A stretch of 64,000 nucleotides of DNA from Cyathus striatus (GCA_025738555.1 JAOVFP010000005.1:1922001-1986000); one strand, 5' to 3'. Shown: positions 47,480-58,689, counted from the first letter of the stretch. A program made the numbers and translations. Notes: generated by a model from the letters alone, not told the origin.

Positions 47480-48100
47480 GAGGGGGCCAATGATGAGAGG
47501 GTCGTGCACCCCCCCTCCCTATGCCACTGTGTACCCCCCTCATCATCACATACCCGCCTATGCTGTGGTGCACCCCCTACACTGTTGACCACCTCTTTGC
47601 CATGTACCCTCCCATGCTGTCATCCACCCCCCCTCATTGTAGTGCTCCCCCTCCCCCATGCCGTCATGTGATGTTGCATCCTCCCCCCCCTTTGTTGTCG
47701 ACACAACATGGCCCTGACCCTCTTTCCCTCAGTTTCAACACAGTGCCACCTCTTCCCATTGTTGCAGCACTCCCCCCTCATCTATGATGTGGCATCTCCC
47801 CTGTCATCAATGTGACTCTCCACCCCTCCTCACCACACCCCCACTCACCCCCTACCACACCCCATTGTCATGCCCCCCCCCTCCCACTCACATCACAATG
47901 CTGCCTTCATTCCTTCCACCTCATTGTTGTCATGTCCTGTTCAATTTTGTTGGTTCTTGATGAGCTTTTGGGAGAGATGGACAGGAGAGGAGGGAGAGAG
48001 GAAAAAAGGATGAGAAGGGGAGAGGACAAGCATGGGGAAGAAGGGAAGGGAGGGGAGGGGAAAAGGAGGGAGGGAGATGAAGGGAAGGGGTGAGGTGGTG
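47480..48100. repeat. Strand-asymmetric C/T-rich then G/A-rich tract
   Basis: About 430 bases are C/T-rich with many runs of C (47500-47910), followed by about 130 bases of G/A (47965-48095). It lies inside the 1.8-kb TTTACACT element. Frames across it are composition artefacts. Confidence 0.75.
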
Positions 48101-48224
48101 GTACTGGATGAATGTCATGGCCGATGGTTCATTGTGACATGGCCATAACAGAAATTGCTGGAAGTGCATGCACATACATGTCCTTGAATGTATATAGCAT
48201 AATAAATTCAATCTACAGCAACAC

Positions 48225-48325
48225 TCATTTAGTGTAACAGTTAAGTATGCTATCATGTGAAACTAGGATTAGGTAATCATTATGGTGTTCCTAGTTCAAA
48301 CCACACTGTGAACAATTTAATATAT
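48225..48325 (+). repeat. tRNA-like (SINE-like) sequence inside the 1.8-kb element
   Basis: A-box-like TAGTGTAACAGTTAAGTA and B-box-like AGTTCAAACC, followed by an A/T-rich tail. It resembles the tRNA-like sequences at 38.99 and 46.03 kb. Confidence 0.4.
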
Positions 48326-50160
48326 TTTTGGTATAAGTAAATAAGTAAGTATTCAAAATAAGAACTAGTAAAAGCTATCTGGAATCCCAGTTGGCCTTTA
48401 TGGATTCCAGGTGGAATCCAGTATAGCAAATTCCTCTGGAATTCTGGCTGAAAGAAGGAATTTAACCAATAATCTGGATTCCATGTGGAATTAATCCAGC
48501 AACCACTCAGACTGGAAAAATATAATTTGGCAGGTGTCTCTGCCAAATCAAGTCCACCCAGATTCCATCTGGAGTCTGTGGAATAGCTGGAAATTCTGTG
48601 GAAATTCCTTGGACTTTCCAGGGAGTCTGTGGATTCCATCTGGACTCTGGAAGGAATTTAGGGGGAAGTGTAAAGACCTCCATATTTTGGTGATAGAATA
48701 AGTCAGGCCTGCTTGATGTGAATAGGTACAAATCCATGAATCTATTAAAATACTGTAAGATTCTATTTAAAAATATGTAACTATACATAGTTATTCTAAT
48801 GTATGAAGTCAGCAAATAAAGTAGAACCATAAAGTGCTATCTTAATCAAAAAGTTACTGCAATATGTAAAAGTAGTAGAAACTTAAAGATAGCATCAAGA
48901 GAATGGAATATAGCAAGAAATAAATGTAAGAATATGATGAATTTGAAAAAAAACTGAATGAAAGATGAAAATGTAAGTAAAATTGAATGATCTGTAAAAA
49001 TGCAGTCTTCAACAGATGAAGTAAGACAATTTATCCAATCACAACCATGGCAAAACTTTGATAAGTCTAATCTGCATAATGTAATCTGACCTATAATAGA
49101 AATAGCGTCAAAGTCACATAATCCTGCCCTTAAATAATTTGGAACCCATAAAATTAAATCACTGTCCTTGCTTTTAACCCAACCATCTTTATGACATGAA
49201 GCATAAATACAGGGTCCCCCAAGGGACAATATTTTTTTTAGATGATCCAAATAACAAGTTAAGATTATAACCTCATAATATGTAATGAAATTAAGAACAT
49301 ACTGGGAGCCAATTGTGCATTTATGAGATTTTTATTGCTTGAAAAACAGTTACTCAAGAAATGTGAATATTGCTGATGAATACTGCAGGAAATTTATTTA
49401 GTTCATATTAATTACTTTGATTTAAATTATAGAAAATTTCACCTACACTTGAATAACTAATTTAAAACTAGACAAGTTTATGTGATCTTCCTGAAATGTA
49501 CTAGCAGCAATTTGGCCACTTTTCACATTCCAGATTCTCATAGTTTCATCAGCTGAGCCAGATACCACTTGATTTCCATCTGGAGAAAATGCTACAGACC
49601 AAACTTGATGTGTGTACCCTTTAAATGGACCAGCAGCAATTTTGCCACTGTCCATATCCCATATCCTCACAGTGTTATCACATGAGCCACTTGCCACTTG
49701 CTTTCCATTTGGAGAAAATGCTACAGATATGACTATGTCTGTGTGCCCCTCAAATGGACCAGCAGCAATTTGGCCACTTTTCAGATCCCATACCCTCAAA
49801 GTTTGATTGTATGAGCCACTTACAACTTGCTTTCCATCTGGAGAAAATGCTACAGACCACACTGTGTATGTGTGTCCCTCAAATGGACCAGAAGCAATTT
49901 GGCCACTTTTCACATCCCATATTATCACAGTTTTATCAGCTGAACCAGATACCACCTGCTTTCCATCTGGAGAAAATGCTACAGACCACACTGTGTTTGT
50001 GTGTCCCTCAAATGGACCAGCAGCAATTTGGCAACTTTCCACATCCCATATTGTCACAGTTTTATCAGCTGAGCCAGATACCACTTGCTTTCCATTTGGA
50101 GAAAATGCTACAGACCAAATTGAGTCTGCATGTCCTTCAGACATATGAGCTACAATTTGG

Positions 50161-51433
50161 GAGCTCTTTACACTTAGCCATGTGTTCTGTACGGATCCGC
50201 GCAGAATCCATACGGAATTTTTGGAATCCACGTGGAATCTGCACAGATTTTTTTCATTTTGGCAGAGGTTTTTTTGGGTCTGTACAGATTCCGCACAGAT
50301 TCTGAAAATTCCGTACGGATTACGCAGAATTCCTCAGAATTCCGCATTACAGACCTGAAAATTCTGTACAGATTCTGTACAGAATTTTATTATACTTATT
50401 TCCTTGCATGTGACACTCTGCATTAAACATGACACTAGGTGTTGAGTGTGATACTAGATGTTGAGTGTGACACTATACATTAAATGTGACACTATAAGCA
50501 TGACACTAGGTGTTGAGTGTGACACTATACGTTAAATATGACACTATAAGTGTGACACTAGGTATTGAGTGTGATACTAGGTATTGAGTGTGACACTATA
50601 CGTTAGATGTGACACTATAAGCGTGATACTAGGTGTTGAGTGTGATACTAAGTGTTGAGTGTGACACTATAAGTGTGACACTAGGTGTTGAGTGTGATAC
50701 TAAGTGTTGAGTGTGACACTATACATTAGATGTGACACTATAAGTGTGACACTAGGTGTTGAGTGTGATACTAAGTATTGAGTGTGATACTAAGTATTGA
50801 GTGTGACACTATATGTTAAATGTGACACTATAAGCGTGACACTAAGTGTTGAGTGTGACACTATATGTTAAATGTGACACTATAAGCATGACACTAGGTG
50901 TTGAGTGTGACACTAAGTGTTGGGTGTGACACTAAGTGTTGAGTGTGACACTAAGTGTTGAGTGTGACACTAAGTGTTGAGTGTGACACTAAGCATTGAG
51001 TGTGACACTAAGTGTTGAGTGTCACACTATACATTAAACATGACACTATACATTAAACATAACACTATACATTAAGCATGACACAAAGTATTGAGTGTGA
51101 CACTATGCATTAAGCATAATACTAAGTGATGAGTGTCACACTAAGTGTTGAGTGTCACACTATACATTAAGCATAACACTATGCATTAAGTGTGATACTA
51201 TGCATTGAGAATGATACTATATATTGAGTGTATCATGGATTTTGTATGGTGTGACACTTTTCACTTAGGGTTACACTTGACATGTGTGACAAGGCAGCAA
51301 TGCATAAATCCACTCAGAATCCATGCAGAATATGTATGGAATCCATATAGAATAATCACCTCTAATAATAATAATAGCTACTATATAAATTCTGTATGGT
51401 ATCTATACAGACCTCTTGGGGGAGTGTAAATTA
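50161..51433. mobile_element. TTTACACT-ended element in the WD40 array (1.27 kb)
   Basis: Interrupts the array between two WD40 codon blocks. Its ends read GAGCTCTTTACACTTAGCC and GGGGGAGTGTAAATTA. The flanks carry CTACAATTTGG (50150-50160) and CTGCAATTTGG (51434-51444), an 11-bp direct repeat with one mismatch that fits a target duplication. The end word GGCTAAGTGTAAAGAGCTC recurs at 39.22 kb. Near the ends are GATTCTGTACGGA-like repeated words; the middle is a satellite. No protein is encoded. Confidence 0.7.
50405..51235. repeat. About 19-bp satellite (GTGTTGAGTGTGACACTA)
   Basis: Dozens of units of about 18-19 bp built on TGACACTA and GTGTTGAGTGTGACA. They are partly organised in higher-order units with CATTAAATGTGACACTATAAG. 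The most regular run is about 50890-51010. It lies wholly inside the 1.27-kb inserted element. Confidence 0.9.
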
Positions 51434-54400
51434 CTGCAATTTGGCCACTTTCCACATCCTATATAGTCAAACTTCCACCATGTGAACCAGTTACTACTTG
51501 CTTTCCATCTGGAGAAAAAGCTACTGCCCAAATTGGATACAAGAACTCCTGAAATGAACCAGCAGCAATTTGGCCACTTTTCACATCCCATATTCCTACA
51601 TTTGTATTGCCTGAGCCAAATATCACCTGCTTTCCATCTGGAGAAAATGCTACAGACCAAACTAAGGGTAACTGTGCATCAAATGAACCAGCAATAATTT
51701 GGCCACTTTCCACATCCCATATTCTCACAGTTTTATCAGCTGGGCCAGATACTACTTGCTTTCCATCTGGAGAAAATGTTACAGACCATACTGTTCCTGT
51801 GTGCCCCTCAAATGGACTAGTAATTAATTTACCAGTAACTCTATTCCATATTCCAGAATTGCTATTGATAAGTCCAACATTGTGATCACTTTTTACATCC
51901 CATATTCTTACAGTTTTATCAGCAGAGCCCGATACTACCTTCTTTCCATCTGGAGAGAATACAACAGACCAAACCCAGTCTGTGTGCCCCTTAAATGGAC
52001 CAACAGAAATTTGGCCACTTTCCACATCCCATACTCTCACAGTTTTATCACATGAGCCACTTGCCACTTGCTGTCCAACTGGAGAAAATGATACAGATGT
52101 AATTCTATCTGTGTGCCCCTCAAATTGACCAGCAGCAATATGATCACTTTCCACATCCCATATTCTTACAGTTTTATCAGCTGAGCCAGATGCTACATAT
52201 TTTCCATCTGGAGAAAATGCTACAGACAAAACCCACCCTGTGTGTTCTGTAAATGGACCAGCTGCAATTTGGCCACTTTCCACATCCCATATTCTCACAG
52301 TTTTATCAGCTGAGCCAGATACTACTTGCTTCCCATCAGGAGAAAATGCTACAGATGAAACTCCCTCTGTGTGCCCCTCAAATAGACCAGCAGCAATTTG
52401 GCAACTTTCCACATCCCATATTCTCACAGTTTTATCACATGAACCACTTACCACTTGCTTTCCATCTGGAGAAAATGCTACAGACCAAACAGGTTCTGTG
52501 TGTTTCTCAAATGGATCAATGGCAATTTGACCACTTTCCACATTCCATAGTCTCACAGTGTTATCTGCTGAGCCAGATACCACTTGCTTTCCATCAGGAG
52601 AAAATGCTACAGAGCAAACAATGTTTGTATGCCCCTCAAATGGACCAGTAATTAATTTACCAGTAATTATGTTCCATATTTCAGCAGTACTATTCACAAA
52701 TCCCATAAGAATTTTTGTTCCATCAATAGAAACTGCCACACTAGTTACTTCAGAAGTAAAGTGAAAAATGTCAGTTCCTATATATCTCCAAAATTTCTCA
52801 TTTTTACCCAATTTAGAAACTGTATTCCCAAACAAAGTGTGATATTGTTTATAGATAATTGATTTAAGTGGCATAAATGGCAGTGCAGAAATATATATGT
52901 GGGGGGCACTTGTTGTAATTGGAATATAAAAATGCTTTACAAACTCAACAGCATCATCAATGAACTCTTCTACTTCTATATCATTCTGTATGTTCAAATT
53001 GTTATAGTTTGCAATATGTAACATACAGTTTACTCACATTACCACAGCTTTTTAATTCTCTCAGCAGCCATAATGCCCTTGATATTTCATCTATCAAGCT
53101 CATAACTTCAAGCCAGTATAAAAACTTTTGGTACAAGAAGATTGTGAGCTCTTTTGCTCTTTCTCCACTATTTTCAAGACTCATAATATCCATGGTATGC
53201 TGTGGCCAATACATGCAGCAGTATTGTAAATAGTTTGGTATGTGACATTGAATTTGTTTGGATAAATTTTCTATATCTTTGTTTTTGACATATGATGTTT
53301 CCAGATCACAGATATTGAACTTTAGTTCATTATTCATTATTTTATATATTGTGGTTTCCATTTTAATGGAAAAGATGCTTTGCTAATTTTATACTGCTCT
53401 GTTAAACATTTTTCTGTTAAAAACTCCACAAAGGACAAGTGCCTTGTAGTTACTTTTTCATCATTGAAGGAAAGTACAGGTTGTAGGTATCCCAATATCA
53501 TTTGAATTTTGTCATTCAGATCTTGATCAATCTTGTCACTAACAAAGTGTTGTATATCATTTCTTTGCAGTGGAACTTTAGCAAGTATTATTACTCCAAG
53601 TACATTCTTAACAATTTGTTTATCTTGCTCACTTCTGGTTGCAAATAAAGACTCTAAAATCTGTGTATATAAGTTGTATATAGCAAGCTCTTTGCTCTCT
53701 TCTTGATTGTCCAAAATTAGCTTCAGCTTTTTCCTTGGAATTATAATATCCTTTTCATTTGTAGTTATATATTTAACAACAGTAGAAGCCCAAATGAACA
53801 ATCCTCCAGCTTTCTGTGTTAATTTGCTTAATTCATCATCATCTGGTTTCCAATCCATCAATAAGAGCATTTGAGAGCTTTCAAATTTTTCTTTCAAATA
53901 ATTATGTATATCATGGTTTGTTTCTGTGCCAACATTTGTGCCAACCTCTAGCACATAGTCAATAGACATGTAATCTTTCACCCATTTCTTTGGCTTGTAG
54001 CCAGGCCTACCAGTTACAATAATTTTACAATGTTTTGGAAGCTGTGCCCAAGAAACTAGAGTGTTTATAAAGATGTTCTTGTCATTAGAATTCTTGCATT
54101 CATCTAATGCATCAATAATCACAACTGGGGGAAAGGCCTTCAGTTGCACCTCAGAATTATGAAAAATGTCATGAATTAAATTTTCAAAGTGCCCCTGAAT
54201 ATCTTTAGGTAGGAAGTTCATGTCAAGCTTTTGTGCAATTGATTCAGCAATATAATTATGAATAGAGGCCATTGTGGCTGCAACAGTGCGCCAGACAACA
54301 CATGGATCATTAAGATCATCATCATTTCTTTTGAAGAAATGAAAGCCACAAAGCCTCTTGGTTTTGTAAAGTTTGGACACTAAAGTAGAGGCAATTGCTG

Positions 54401-54721
54401 ACTTTCCAGCTCCAGGATATCCAGTGATCCACAAGATATTTCTTGGCTCATCTGATAATGAGAATGGCTATAAGTATAATAAGCTAATCATTCAAATTTC
54501 ACATACTGAAATTATTGAGCCAGTCATCTATCTCCTTCAACAACCCCTTCCTTGTTCCTTCCATGCAACCAGGTACATTAAATTTGTCACGAGATAATGG
54601 CTTAAGTTGACTAAGTTTTTCTTTTATATCATTTGCACCTCTCTGATTAATAGTTTGATCCCTGCCAATGTTGTACAAAATACTGTTTTGAACTGTCACA
54701 TTCTGTACATTGTTAAGCATA

Positions 54722-55010
54722 CTGTACCATTACGACCAAGTGTTCACGCGCGTTTTTAGCGTGACAGCCACAATCAGTTGGACCTAGTGTTCATAGGTCT
54801 GTGTGATGCGTGACAAATGTGTTATCTGTTCACACCTAACAACTGTTCAAGCACGCCGACAGGCGCCAAATTTTTTCAGTTACTTACCCTTTTGTAAGTC
54901 TTGTTGTACCTCCTGTTCAAGTACCTCTGTGACGCGTGACAAACCCGGGATCTGTTCAAGTTCATCGCCCTTTGTGACGCGTGACTGAACACTTGGTCGT
55001 AATGGTACAG
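54722..55010. mobile_element. MITE 2, perfect 25-bp terminal inverted repeats
   Basis: A 289-bp element with identical 25-bp ends (starting CTGTACCATTACGACC) at 54722-54746 and 54986-55010, and TA on both sides (54720-54721, 55011-55012). The uninterrupted left arm (GCTCATACGTTTAGC near 1616-1630) is the empty site. Inside are GTGACGCGTGAC blocks and repeats of the GTTCA end core. Perfect ends suggest a recent insertion. It is non-coding. The superfamily (Tc1/mariner-like) is inferred from the TA duplication. Confidence 0.9.
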
Positions 55011-55041
55011 TATGAGCACCTGGAGAAGAGTCGGTAGCCAT

Positions 55042-57148
55042 GAGTATAAACGGTGGATATCGAAAATGAGGTTGTTGCTTCAAGTTTGATTCTTGATGTT
55101 CACAGTGCTATCAATTGCGGGAGGGGGGGGAGGAAACGCTTGAGATTTTCATGCTGTCTTTATACCTCATACCACATACTAATTGTGGTCATCTATATCA
55201 AGCTCATCAGTCTCAATCCCTGCGCAATCAGACAGAGCATTTTTTACACGTGTGTGATAACGGTGTACTAAATTATCTCAACAAACATGTTGATAGTACG
55301 TTCAGTGCGGTTGACACTTCCTTCCTGTAAACCAAGGGACAACGTGCGCGGGGCGTATGATCTACCATTTGGAAGTAAAAAATTATATCGTGTTGTACAG
55401 TTCTTTTCCTCTCGAAAACATTGAATAACGCACAGAAGGTGAGGCAGTGTAAAGGCGGTGTCTGATCAGATATCTATAACTTCTATCCATGTCATGGTCA
55501 TCTCCGTGTTGGGCTGTTAAAAGGCCGTGGCATGGAATCTGCCAATTGAGAGACATACCGTACAGTATCGGTCATGTGGGATAAATATAGCAGACGTGTG
55601 AAGTGCATGAGCTGAGGTGGGGCCTGGAGAGGTCGTGCTCCCATCGCTATTTCGGGGCCAAAGCGAAGCGCACGGATATGGATGCTAACGAATCGATGCC
55701 ATCTATCTTCAGTCAAAAGCTGTCGATACCTACCATCTGTGACAACCATGACCATCTTGCAACCGATCCCTTCAATGCTGGTGTTTTGGCTTCTTAACAG
55801 CTCAGTACAGCTACATGCACGTGGCACTTGCTAGTATCCATTCTCGTCAGTTCGACATACTTATTCATATAAAGCCACTCATCAAAGTATACTAGATGTC
55901 CATTCAGCGTGAGTGGATGTACTCCTTATCAAAACGTAAGTTGAGAGGAATACAAAAGTAGAGGAAGCATTTGCTTGAAGACTTGGAGACATTGAGTAAG
56001 TATAGGAAAAAACAGAGGAACTGAGAATAAGTAGAAGACGATGGGCTTGCTTCGGGCGTACTGTTCTCGATGTAAATGTGAATCTATACTCAATCTATAC
56101 TTGCATACGATCGATTTACTCATGGCTGTCATTGCAGTGTGCGAGTGTCCACGTTATCGACGCTTTTCTTGAACCTCGTGTATCAGCTTGTCGATCTTGT
56201 GAGTATTTATAGCTGAAGACTACAGTGACAGAGTGATAGGAGCGCTACAGATTCCGCCAGTCAACCGGCAGTACAGAGCAAGTACAGAGCAAGTGAAGAA
56301 CGGATATGCGACAGGAAAGATTACGTAATCATAGCTGCTCACGGGCGGGGACGCGCTGAGCTCCGCCAAGTTCCAACTCTCCGCTGTCTTTGTCTCACAC
56401 TCTACCCGATGTTATTGTATGAGTCGAACTGGTACTCTTGGGTGTGTTGCCTATCTTGTGCTTCTACTTTTACAACATACCTTTGACGCTAATAGATCTG
56501 CCCTATAGATTGCCGTGCTGTTGGGCTCATATCCCTCTAGTGCTTGCACTACCGTGTCAAACGCAATACGCATCCCAATCGTCCAGCTCTCAACGCTGTA
56601 CTCTTTCTCTGACTCTCCAAGTGCCGCGGGCTACTGGGTGAACACATAATTGCCTCATTTCCGCCATAATTTGTCATCGCTGGAGCATGAAGCAATTATG
56701 CAGCCGTTGAAGTGCGCGAGAACAAGGAGCATGGTATCCACAGGCTCTGTTCGGCTATCGAAGGTTCTGTCAAGTAGTGTGCGCATCGAGTATTAGATCA
56801 GTGCTTGCGATTGGAGTAGGACAGGTATTAGGTTTGTCCTTTCCGTGTTTACGCTCTGTTACTGTCTGCAAAGCTAACTTACTTTGCAGCGACTGGCTAC
56901 GTCTAGAAAGCTTCCGTCCACGGTCTGTCTTTGCAACCATCCGTCTTACGTAGTCCTTGCAACACCTCTCTTCCGCTCTCTACTTCTATTATGCGCAAGT
57001 CACAGCTCCGCCTGGTAGACGTACACTGATTTGGAGAAGGGTGCTATAGCCCCCGACGTTGCCAGGAGGGAGGAGATGATCAACTTTTAATTGGGCATGC
57101 TGGAGAGGTAGGAGAGAATGAGGAGAGAAAAAGGGTGGTGGTCGATGT
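55042..57148. other. Upstream of copy 2 and right boundary, no gene
   Basis: 55042-55880 is the former promoter of NACHT-WD40 copy 2; 55880-56290 is the outer part of the arm. From 56290 to 57148 the sequence contains CpGs and has no recognisable gene. Confidence 0.5.
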
Positions 57149-58080
57149 TGTGGAGTAGCGAGCTGTGCTTAAGGTCGGCTTACTCTTCCTTTCTCTTTCG
57201 CGATGTACTAAAGAAGCGGTGCTAGCTTTCTTTCAGATTTCCAGGCATTAACCGGAAATGCAACTAATCATGCGAAAGATGAACCGTCCTCCACATTCCC
57301 CCTTAATCCACACATCCTTCAGTCATCGTGAGGACCTGCTTCGAGATTTTCAATCCCCCTTAGCTGTTTTCAGGGCGGCTTGTTCCGCGCTTCGAATGCG
57401 CGATATGTCTGAGCGATAGACTATGCATGAGGAGATCTTGCTGAATAGGTACAGCTAGCTGAATGATCAGGATCGGCTTTGGGGTACACGTAGCTACTGT
57501 GACTTTCACTTAGACATGAGAGACTCGACGCGGCAACGGCTGTACTCCGTTTTTAACTGGTCCTCGTTTCTCTCTCACGTCGTACTACTTGTGGCTTTTA
57601 GGTTTCCCGTTTCTTTGCAACACTGGCGACGCCTTTCTAAACGGCACACACCCGGATCTTGTATCCCATCGTCTATGAGCCGGGGGATTAGAATGAGATG
57701 TAGTTATACTACCCACAAATGCGTAGGCCGCCTACCATCGCTAACATCACTCGCTAGCTATATCGCAGCTCCCTCCGTTTCATCATGACACTGTAATTAT
57801 GCACAAACCCCGGGATGTTGTTGCCGATTCTACTCATTTCGGATTGGGCGCCAATTTGTGCTTTCCTTCAACGCGACTTCCAAGGCGATTCCTTACAGAC
57901 TCTCCCATGAAACTCGGCCCACTCTTTGGCTGTTATTATACGCATCCTTCACGCAATCCCTGTCTTTGGTGGCCCCTCTTCTCAGTGAGGAAGCATTTTT
58001 TTCTTCATCTGTGATGTGTGACCTGTTTGTCACAGTCGCACTGACCGTGATCTTATGTTCTGGAATCTGGGCCAAAGCAC
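57149..58080 (-). mobile_element. CpG-rich Copia-like LTR element fragment
   Basis: A short LTR-like part (57149-57295, about 147 bp) begins TGTGGAG and ends CTCCACA. Directly after it comes TTCCCCCTTAATCC, which on the minus strand is a polypurine tract next to an LTR, so this is the 3' end of a minus-oriented element. The rest (57296-58080) is continuous here but appears interrupted and CpG-depleted at 39.9-45.0 kb. It is cut near 58080. No polymerase motif was recognised. Confidence 0.5.
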
Positions 58081-58689
58081 AAGTACACTGTGACTATGTT
58101 ATCGATTCTTGACCCGCCATCCCCTCATCCTATCCAAACTCTACTTACTCCTCACGAACTTCGGCAGTCTCGTAGAAAAATGACGGTACATCGGCTAGAT
58201 CTTCATGAACGCGCCAAAAGCGCCGGACACGCCAGGACTCCGACATTCAAACTAGAGGGTTAAGGTTGGGGGTTGCTTGGGGGATGGAAACACACGGTAA
58301 GTTGGAGTGAGTCTGAGGTGCCGACAACTTAGATCTATGGAATTATTAAAATACGTGTCGAAAATCTCGTACAAATCTCGTATTCCGGAGGTACCCTCTG
58401 TTTATATCAGCCTGTCACGATAGCAGTATTTGTTATCGTATTTTCCGGAAATATTGTGATTTTGATACATTGATTGCTTGTTTGCCTTGCATTGGCTCGA
58501 AACACAGTACGAAAGTCGTCGAGTTGCCCGCGAGAACACAGTGGCGGCGGTCTCTGACCGCGGTACGGTAACGCTCGGCGCCTATCCTTCTCAAAGTCAA
58601 GAATTGCCAAAAATAGCCAATCAAACGCGTCCCGTCACATCAATGTCACATCCTAGCACTGACAACGTCACATAGGCTCTTGTTTACCA
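58081..58689. other. Upstream of the ISWI-like gene, no gene seen
   Basis: Contains CpGs. Short frames show no domain. It may hold the promoter of the remodeller gene. Confidence 0.4.

Larger units (their letters stand above)
46874..48675. mobile_element. TTTACACT-ended non-autonomous element (1.8 kb)
   Basis: Ends read CTTTACACTCCCCCC and, on the right, GGGGGAAGTGTAAAG, a short inverted repeat. Next to both ends lie many copies of a partly palindromic motif related to TTCCAGATGGAATCC (46900-47100 and 48380-48660), as in subterminal repeats that bind transposase in CACTA and hAT elements. The middle is low-complexity. No transposase is encoded. No clear target duplication was found. Confidence 0.6.
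48846..55041 (-). pseudogene. NACHT-WD40 NLR-like protein, copy 2 (disrupted)
   Basis: Paralogue of copy 1 in reverse orientation. It has NACHT with P-loop GYPGAGKS and VVIIDALDEC (54434-53337), the linker (53361-53002), WD40 units in two blocks (about 52760-51446 and 50150-49480), and the tail segment DHLKKILSLGGPCIY (49247 to about 48990). Lesions are: MITE 2 inserted 33 bp after the ancestral start (ATG at 55041); a 1-bp deletion near 53375 that shifts the frame in KASF; TAG for Trp at 51461-51459 (LTI*DVES); and a 1.27-kb element at 50161-51433. One WD40 unit (about 51800-51900) is a fusion with the first degenerate unit (SGIWNRVTGKLIT). The WD40 count, 14-15, is close to copy 1, so the copies were similar before decay. 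Confidence 0.85.
48990..56290 (-). repeat. Right arm of the large inverted duplication
   Basis: Reverse-complement match to 1-5895, see the left arm. It is longer because of the 1.27-kb insert (50161-51433). The outer end near 56290 is set by where similarity to base 1 of the window stops; the true end may lie further out. Confidence 0.85.

Noticed and set aside
47450..47790. Pro/Pro-rich protein frames
   Set aside because: They come from a C/T-rich tract inside a transposon and occur in several frames at once.
50405..51235. CRISPR-like array
   Set aside because: Units are short, contiguous and without unique spacers, and the organism is a fungus; it is a satellite.
49612..52651. Plus-strand frames rich in CFPSGENATD repeats
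   Set aside because: They are the antisense of the WD40 units of copy 2.
57149..58080. Protein-coding gene in the CpG-rich repeat
   Set aside because: Only short frames without motifs; the LTR-like edge and the second copy at 40-45 kb point to a retroelement fragment.
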